A stretch of DNA of 64,000 bases from Ypsolopha sequella (lineage: Eukaryota > Arthropoda > Insecta > Lepidoptera > Ypsolophidae): positions 3,038,001 to 3,102,000 of the forward strand of contig OW204012.1 of assembly GCA_934047225.1 (NCBI GenBank), given 5' to 3'. Below the pieces are notes generated by a model, which saw only the letters and a list, made by a program, of their open reading frames with translations, was not told where the DNA came from and did no database searches. Each line of letters opens with the position of its first letter. Position 1 is the first letter of the stretch. Positions 62,601 to 64,000 of the stretch are shown in pieces. A program made the position numbers and the translations under genes.

Positions 62601-63353
62601 AACAGTCAAAAAGTGAAGAATAAATGTGAATTATAAATGTGCTAATTCATAACTTTTAAACCGTAAAAGAAAGAGCCTGAAAATTTTTAAAAATTCGATG
62701 TCTCAAAATATTGCCACAACAAAAGAAAAAAATATGAAAGAGCAGATTGTAAAAACATATTTACAGATTTAGAGAAATCTTGGAAAAACTAATATAATTT
62801 ATACGTCTCCTCTCTAGGATGTGACATGCTAAAATATAATGCATAGCTCCTGGCTCCTCGCTCATGTGTCCACCCCAGAATTGTCTAGTACCTACCCCTG
62901 TCAAGATGTGGCATGCAAAGACGTGGGCAGACCTCAACCTGCTTTTCAAGGAGTGCATCAAGAGATGTTTAAGATAGTGAATGCGGGATGGATAATGCCT
63001 GGAGAGATCACGTCAGAGGGGGACGCAAATTGTACTGCATGAGTAATCAAATCAAATTCAATTTTTGAAGGATAATTTGAATTAAGCAAGTTTTTTGCTA
63101 CACATGTTGGTAAAATCACATCAGCATAACTTGTTACTTAAAATCTATTATAGTTTTCTATGATTTAATGAAACTGACAAAACTTTAAAATATTCATGTA
63201 CAATAAAGGTACTCTTACAAGGAATTTAATTTCAGGTGCAGTAGGAACTTACCATCACTGGTGAGATTTCTTCACCTATTTTAGTCATTGATTCATCCAT
63301 GGTATCTGTTGAACTATCTGGAGGCTCTGAGTCTACTGGTTCTTGCTTGATAT
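41009..63353 (-). CDS. C2H2 zinc-finger protein, 3' five exons (5' end not seen)
   Basis: Exons in transcript order: 63353-63253, 62584-62446, 56419-56337, 54782-54683, 41610-41009. All have GT-AG borders and the phases match at every junction (1-0, 0-1, 1-0, 0-1, 1-stop). Together they encode about 340 residues. The first three exons each contain IKQEP preceded by D, inside acidic, Ser-rich sequence; IKQE fits the SUMO-site consensus. The fourth is a linker. The last has six C2H2 fingers and a stop at 41009-41011. The protein is expected to be a nuclear DNA-binding regulator; its targets are unknown. The first exon enters in phase 1, so at least one upstream exon is missing, beyond the window or unrecognised. 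Introns of 0.7-13 kb hold the satellite, foldbacks and LINEs described below. Confidence 0.85.
41611..42134. other. Zinc-finger gene last intron, 3' end
   Basis: No gene. AGCACGAGTCGGACTCCAGC and TACGGGTACGGAACCCTAAA at 41878-41950 are a repeat C fragment. Confidence 0.5.
42205..42345 (+). repeat. LINE 3'-UTR fragment
   Basis: GGTTGGCTGGAAGAAATCGC, AAGTCCGCCCTTGTTC and CAATAAAGTGTGTATTCATT, matching the ends at 51335-51428 and 59955-60090. Confidence 0.8.
42895..43035 (-). repeat. Interspersed repeat A, fragment
   Basis: ATATATGTAATAAAATAATAAATGTAC and GATAGGTAAAATATA match 19735-19860. Confidence 0.75.
43523..43880 (+). pseudogene. C-terminal LINE protein fragment
   Basis: Reads [20 protein letters not shown], then [37 protein letters not shown] and CSECGRTM with no stop. 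This is the C-terminal domain common to many animal LINE ORF2 proteins (LRW.GHV.RM, then a Cys-rich end). The catalytic part is missing; the fragment is truncated at 5'. Confidence 0.82.
43870..44005 (+). repeat. MITE family M2, partial copy
   Basis: CTATGGGGAGTCGAAATTTC and CAGTATGAATTTGGACGATG match 35125-35250. It overlaps the end of the LINE frame. Confidence 0.75.
44010..44829. other. Intronic spacer before the satellite
   Basis: No gene. AACGCGGGCGAAGCTGCGGA at about 44296 is a repeat-end motif. A small set of TTTAAA-rich words covers 44340-44600. Confidence 0.4.
44831..45096 (+). repeat. 30-bp satellite, about nine units
   Basis: Unit CTTGACATAATGCATACAGT then CAACTTTAAA. The first two units have AAACTTTAAT and one GCAGACAGT, the fourth has CAACTATAAA; the rest are nearly identical. 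The unit length is a multiple of three, so long frames on both strands are artefacts. It abuts the foldback at 45098. Confidence 0.95.
45098..45453. repeat. Near-perfect foldback, 159-bp arms, 38-bp loop
   Basis: Left arm 45098-45256, right arm 45295-45453, loop 45257-45294. The arms differ at very few positions (for example GAAACGTTATG against GAAACATTATG). They contain ACCGACTTCAATAGTAACAG and its mirror. The motif AAGTCGGTT recurs at the end of the next repeat (46210). Confidence 0.93.
45560..46220 (+). repeat. Interspersed repeat with degenerate ~125-bp tandem units
   Basis: ATCTCGAGTTATGTGCTGTC, GAGTTCTACGGTGATGAAGC and AAAATCGAAGGTCAGGTGGG recur three to four times with divergence. The block ends AATGACGGAGTTATGGAGTA, an A-run and CTCCTTTTTGAAGTCGGTTA, a signature I associate with lepidopteran repeats. 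Confidence 0.75.
46633..47247. mobile_element. TA-flanked DNA element with ~30-bp inverted ends
   Basis: Starts CAGTGCGCGCCAATCTTTTA and ends with its mirror, both continuing GTCGCCTCTGAA. Flanked by TA on both sides. 615 bp with no transposase frame; a non-autonomous mariner/pogo-like element is likely. Confidence 0.85.
47322..47500. repeat. Inverted-repeat MITE-like segment
   Basis: GAAGGATTTAATTTTAGTTT...GTGCTGTCA returns as TGACAGCACTAAAACTAAAA...CCTTCAGAATCGGCTTC. Confidence 0.75.
47632..47890 (+). repeat. Interspersed repeat E, copy 2
   Basis: Relative of 39595-39850 in the same orientation. Confidence 0.8.
47915..48082 (+). pseudogene. RTE-type LINE C-terminus
   Basis: Reads [20 protein letters not shown], then [18 protein letters not shown] followed by a stop where the family usually has QQW. 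Ends in a TGGA repeat. Extreme 3' fragment of an RTE-type ORF2. Confidence 0.8.
48203..48407 (+). mobile_element. SINE-like insertion with a tRNA-like core
   Basis: 205 bp flanked by ACCAATATGAATG (48190-48202 and 48408-48420); the right arm of the foldback has the empty site. The tRNA-like part at about 48276-48348 has an A box (TAGCTCAGAGGCTAGAG) and a perfect T arm (CCGGGTTCGATTCCCGG). The acceptor stem does not pair, so it is not a working tRNA gene. CATTGCAGTAT and ATACTGCAATG form an inverted pair near its ends. Confidence 0.8.
48859..51428 (+). mobile_element. 5'-truncated CR1/L2-group LINE
   Basis: 2.57 kb flanked by ATAAAAT (48852-48858 and 51429-51435); the right arm of the foldback shows the empty site. 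The 3' UTR holds GGTTAGCTGGAAGAAAATGC and GTGCAATAAAGAATTTTTAA, then an (AAT)n tail. Confidence 0.9.
48900..51083 (+). CDS. LINE ORF2, reverse transcriptase part
   Basis: 727 open codons lacking the endonuclease. A linker with [20 protein letters not shown] is followed by the [73 protein letters not shown] and [11 protein letters not shown]. The thumb has [18 protein letters not shown]. The C-terminus includes [17 protein letters not shown]. All RT motifs look intact, so the insertion is probably recent although truncated at 5'. The shown ATG is only the first in the fragment. Closest by eye to the CR1/L2/Kiri group. Confidence 0.9.
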   Translation: MSYKLKIPKVKPKVIFQRNFAGMNRDKLIVDAQRINWSQLEHLTTVDEKVAIFNELVIDLYDIHAPIHPVRMKHAPAPWLTDAIRKAMAYRDSLRCKHKKVASGENWDRFKAARNKCNQMIRNAKRQHIHSSIENCSPNNLWRFLRKLGLGKCHQELNPSLDLNGLNHHFSSPPHIIDHSLKHLTIQRLLAAPPVTSQKFSFEPVSDFTIEKIILSIPSKAIGHDTLGRDLLLPILKIILPSLSHIINFSLSSNTFPSFWKMAYMVPVPKIIDPSEFKHYRPISILPFLSKVLERVVNRQLLNFLHANHLLNPLQSGFRPGHSTCSALIKITDAFRKAMDEQQLTLLTLLDFSNAFNCVDYDILITILRFLNLSDSTITWFYSYLIGRKQRIRLNDTFSDWCDITAGVPQGGVLSPLLFSIFINTLTTVINFSSFHLYADDLQLYLSCKQDLLPVTIQKMSSDLDSICLWSEQFGLLVNPAKTQVMILGSRALVDKLDISTLPQVKFHGISLTYCTEVKNLGLHIQNNMSWDRHVAEVSKKIFASMHSLKRLQKFLPYSAKVTLVNSLLLPILDYADVCFPDLIVELLNKLDRLLNLCIRYIFGLRKYDHISQSRSELGWLNIKFRRNAHILAFLYSILHNSCSPPYLKERFIPFGSLGRLLRPSKALLLRTPEHSTQMYSNSFTVSAIRLWNNLPLHIREATSVTTFKNKVYQHYLDLQNKEMGLL
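51798..52491 (-). pseudogene. CXC-domain gene, inverted partial copy (left arm)
   Basis: Mirror of 52872-53566, with a few amino-acid changes (for example [11 protein letters not shown] against [11 protein letters not shown]). It includes the CXC domain, the intron and the short last exon (51798-51837), but no 5' part. It carries the same in-frame TAA as the right-arm copy. Confidence 0.88.
52492..53566 (+). pseudogene. CXC (tesmin/TSO1-like) domain gene of unknown function, 5'-truncated
   Basis: The foldback loop encodes the upstream part: [37 protein letters not shown] and [14 protein letters not shown], with acidic residues spaced as in PIN/FEN1-like nucleases (resemblance only). After an in-frame TAA at 52909-52911 the same frame runs [60 protein letters not shown] and a CXC domain ([20 protein letters not shown]...[10 protein letters not shown]). 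Donor GAAAG|GTATCT at 53435; the last exon 53527-53566 encodes [12 protein letters not shown]. The 5' end is cut at the foldback junction, so the gene is broken. Related genes are repetitive in invertebrates as I recall; no function is assigned. Confidence 0.82.
52872..54430 (+). repeat. Large foldback 1, right arm (intact)
   Basis: 1,559 bp, inverted to 48137-52491. The loop between the arms (52492-52871) is 380 bp. Outer end is near TGCAGCTTTT at 54430; words AGGGCTTA / TAAGCCCT lie just outside both ends. It shows the empty target sites of both insertions in the other arm. Confidence 0.92.
54683..54782 (-). CDS. Zinc-finger gene, linker exon d
   Basis: Acceptor TGTTACAG|AAAACA, donor GCAAAAC|GTGAGT. 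Encodes [20 protein letters not shown] and [13 protein letters not shown], with a small internal repeat ([14 protein letters not shown]). Exits phase 1, which joins the last exon as CGT (Arg). Confidence 0.78.
54826..55165 (+). repeat. Interspersed repeat D, copy 2
   Basis: Longer relative of 35258-35430, with TCTGAAACTACTTAACGGAT inside and GGCCTATAGACATCACGAAG at the end. Confidence 0.75.
55155..55800 (-). repeat. Interspersed repeat C, copy 2
   Basis: Inverted relative of 26245-26965: AACCGGCCAAGTGCGTGTCA at the left, GTTGTTGACTACGGAACACT at the right, with a (CAGA)n run near 55722 and a G-run at 55521. Confidence 0.78.
55840..56280 (-). repeat. RTE-type LINE 3'-end repeat, copy 4
   Basis: CATCCATCCATCAGCCTAGT, CTGGCGGTCATCCTGGAAGA and CCCATCGGTCCCAGG-like words match copies 1-3. 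It lies in the intron between exons c and d of the zinc-finger gene. Confidence 0.72.
56337..56419 (-). CDS. Zinc-finger gene, exon c (IKQEP)
   Basis: Acceptor CTGTTTCAG|ATATTAAG, donor TATGTT|GTAAGT. Encodes [20 protein letters not shown] and ELQDIKYV. Enters phase 1 like exon a, so a and c look like duplicates. Confidence 0.78.
56542..57528. repeat. Large foldback 2, left outer arm
   Basis: Inverted copy of 59787-60594. It carries a 339-bp insertion (57120-57458) with a 14-bp duplication. Net length about 634 bp. The - strand reads [20 protein letters not shown] and [19 protein letters not shown], which looks coding but is not recognised. Confidence 0.85.
57120..57458. mobile_element. MITE-like insertion in foldback 2
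   Basis: Flanked by AATGCTTTTCTATG (57106-57119, 57459-57472); the other arm has the empty site. It contains ~40-bp inverted repeats: ACACTTGTACTTATCCACAT and ATGTGGATAAGTACAAGTGT. Confidence 0.82.
57529..58424. other. Extra spacer in the left half of foldback 2
   Basis: About 0.9 kb with no counterpart in the right half, where only 23 bp separate the matching blocks. AT-rich, no gene recognised; a (TG)n patch is at 58254-58272. Confidence 0.55.
58425..58645 (-). pseudogene. CXC-family fragment, inverted inner arm of foldback 2
   Basis: Mirror of 59543-59763. On the - strand reads [20 protein letters not shown] and [10 protein letters not shown], then after a stop [16 protein letters not shown] and a [14 protein letters not shown] stretch. 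Non-functional. Confidence 0.8.
59129..59810 (+). pseudogene. Second CXC-family gene fragment
   Basis: Exon 59131-59337 reads [36 protein letters not shown] and [12 protein letters not shown] with a donor at GATAG|GTATGT. After TTTTTCAG at 59430 the frame runs [40 protein letters not shown] and [15 protein letters not shown] near 59650 and another stop near 59752 break the CXC part ([17 protein letters not shown]). It is related to the foldback 1 gene (PPT.AAL..H.LRA, P.P..WGWK) but clearly diverged. Confidence 0.8.
59543..59763 (+). repeat. Foldback 2, right inner arm
   Basis: Inverted to 58425-58645. The 897-bp loop between them holds the upstream exon of the CXC-family fragment. Confidence 0.82.
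59787..60594. repeat. Large foldback 2, right outer arm
   Basis: Inverted to 56542-57528. It carries a LINE 3'-end insertion at about 59936-60096. The + strand reads [20 protein letters not shown] and LRQLNFFK before a stop, apparently part of an unrecognised coding exon. Confidence 0.85.
59936..60096 (+). mobile_element. LINE 3'-end insertion in foldback 2
   Basis: GGTTGGCTGGAAGAAATCGC, AAGTCCGCC and CAATAAAGTGTCAATTCATTC with an (ATTC)n tail. ACTTTTA is present on both sides; the left arm has the empty site. Confidence 0.8.
60595..61139. other. Spacer right of foldback 2
   Basis: The + strand continues the unrecognised frame in part (CCAGCTAAGAGGTGTGTATG; a possible donor ATGTAG|GTACAT at 60660). 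The rest has no gene. Confidence 0.4.
61140..61480 (+). repeat. Interspersed repeat B (SINE-like), copy 3
   Basis: GTGTCAGAGGTGTTCCGAGT to GCCCAACCGCGGATTGAACC and CGTTCTACCCCTGAGTTACC. The right end resembles a tRNA in reverse orientation (TTGAACCTGGATCTC, CCCCTGAGTTACCGCC). Confidence 0.75.
61735..61816 (-). pseudogene. THAP-like first-exon fragment
   Basis: The - strand reads [20 protein letters not shown] then KFFKFPSFR and TGA. The C-x4-C start and the FKFP end resemble the first half of a THAP domain. No donor at the expected place and no second half are seen, so it may be a relic or a chance match. Confidence 0.4.
61903..61969. repeat. Perfect 33-bp-arm palindrome
   Basis: Left arm 61903-61935, one central base, right arm 61937-61969. 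Arms start GATTTTGAACACAAACACTT. Confidence 0.95.
62160..62380 (+). repeat. Diverged repeat F, copy 1
   Basis: Shares CACAACACAGACCAC, TTTCCGCCACTGG, GGGGGGAGGGTACTAA and AAAAAGGTTTGCCCTCCTTA with 63425-63700. Confidence 0.65.
62446..62584 (-). CDS. Zinc-finger gene, exon b (IKQEP)
   Basis: Acceptor TCCTCTTAG|ACTGTT, donor ACTCAG|GTATTT. Encodes [20 protein letters not shown], then [18 protein letters not shown]. Enters phase 0, exits phase 1. Confidence 0.78.
63253..63353 (-). CDS. Zinc-finger gene, exon a (IKQEP)
   Basis: Acceptor TTTTTCAG|ATATCAAG, donor GTGATG|GTAAGT. Encodes [20 protein letters not shown] and [13 protein letters not shown]. Enters in phase 1, exits in phase 0. Confidence 0.75.
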
Positions 63354-63424
63354 CTGAAAAATTACAAAATATTGACAAGTGTCTACCTCAATACATAATA
63401 TGATTTAAAAAAAAGCATTTTTCT

Positions 63425-63700
63425 CTATTCACACTACAGACTACAACCCATCAGACATCTTATCAACGACAGATAAATCAGATATTTTTCGGCCACTGCC
63501 AGGGTGTTGTGAGGTAATGCGGGGAGGGTACTAAATATGTGGTACTAAACAACTAAATAAAGAAACAGAAATAGGCTAGTATGGAATGACATTTGCATAG
63601 AAGTGAAATTACACTAATGTGTTGACGAAAAAGGTTTGTCCTCCTTACAACGTCTAATGGCTAAAACTTAGACGCTAAGTGGTCTGTGATTGAAACGAAG
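63425..63700 (+). repeat. Diverged repeat F, copy 2
   Basis: Relative of 62160-62380, with about 60 bp extra in the middle. The two copies flank exons a and b of the zinc-finger gene, so they may mark a local duplication. Confidence 0.65.
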
Positions 63701-63739
63701 AATTGGAGAGTTTTGATGCAGTTTTAACTTTTGCAGTGT

Positions 63740-63970
63740 GGACATTAGGAGAGGATGAATGAAAGTAATGATGAAAGAAATTTATGGTGAAGTGGAAGGT
63801 ACAGCTCGACCAGGCTTCCCTAAGACTGACCAAATAAGCAACATACTGAAGAAGGGCAATGTGAGCAGTATGCGGAATAGAAGAGCTTGCATGACTAGAT
63901 TGATGGATGTGGAAGAGGCGAAAGAGGTGTGTCTTGATCGTAGCAGATGGAAATCTCTAGTCTCTCGTAT
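63740..63970 (+). repeat. RTE-type LINE fragment at the right edge
   Basis: Words GCATGACTAGATTGATGGATGTGG and GAGGCGAAAGAGGTGTGT match, in reverse, 19585-19620. Decayed coding text (KVMMKEIYGEVEGTARPGFP-like) suggests a LINE. The window ends soon after. Confidence 0.5.
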
Positions 63971-64000
63971 ATGTATGTATGTTCACTTTTACCTCAAGTG

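Overview
The window looks like nuclear DNA of an insect, most likely a moth or butterfly (Lepidoptera). It is AT-rich, its genes are split by long introns, and every intron is crowded with transposable elements. I infer Lepidoptera partly from repeat signatures I associate with that order (for example cgcacttggccggttt and ggttggctggaagaaatcgc); no search was run. I found no rRNA gene, functional tRNA gene or CRISPR array.

Two host genes organise the window. (1) A complete Bap55/ACTL6A-type actin-related protein gene lies on the + strand (15240-36562). Ten coding exons with consistent GT-AG borders and phases give a 428-residue protein. It is expected to be a subunit of SWI/SNF (BAP) and INO80/NuA4-type chromatin complexes. 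(2) A C2H2 zinc-finger gene lies on the - strand. Five consecutive exons in matching phase (63353 down to 41009) encode three exons with an IKQEP motif, a linker exon and a last exon with six zinc fingers. Its 5' end is not in view.

Region by region. 1-2387: copia-type remnant split by a piggyBac-like element in a TTAA site. 2451-10573: complete BEL/Pao retrotransposon with matching 621-bp LTRs and a 1749-codon gag-pol, inserted exactly at the ATG of a THAP-domain exon. 10765-12857: P-like element with 40-bp inverted ends and an 8-bp target duplication, carrying a broken THAP transposase. 15240-36562: Bap55, with a full-length CR1-like LINE (20092-25620) in intron 2 and a tandem array of exon-6 copies in intron 6. 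41009-63353: zinc-finger gene, whose introns hold a 30-bp satellite, a 159-bp foldback, and two large inverted structures (48137-54430 and 56542-60594). Both large structures are built from an uncharacterised CXC (tesmin/TSO1-like) gene family.

The most unusual items are the tandem array of in-frame 84-bp Bap55 exon-6 copies, each with its own short GT-AG intron, and the two foldbacks of the same CXC gene family within one host gene. The repeats otherwise show a layered history: older elements are interrupted by younger ones, often with exact target-site duplications.
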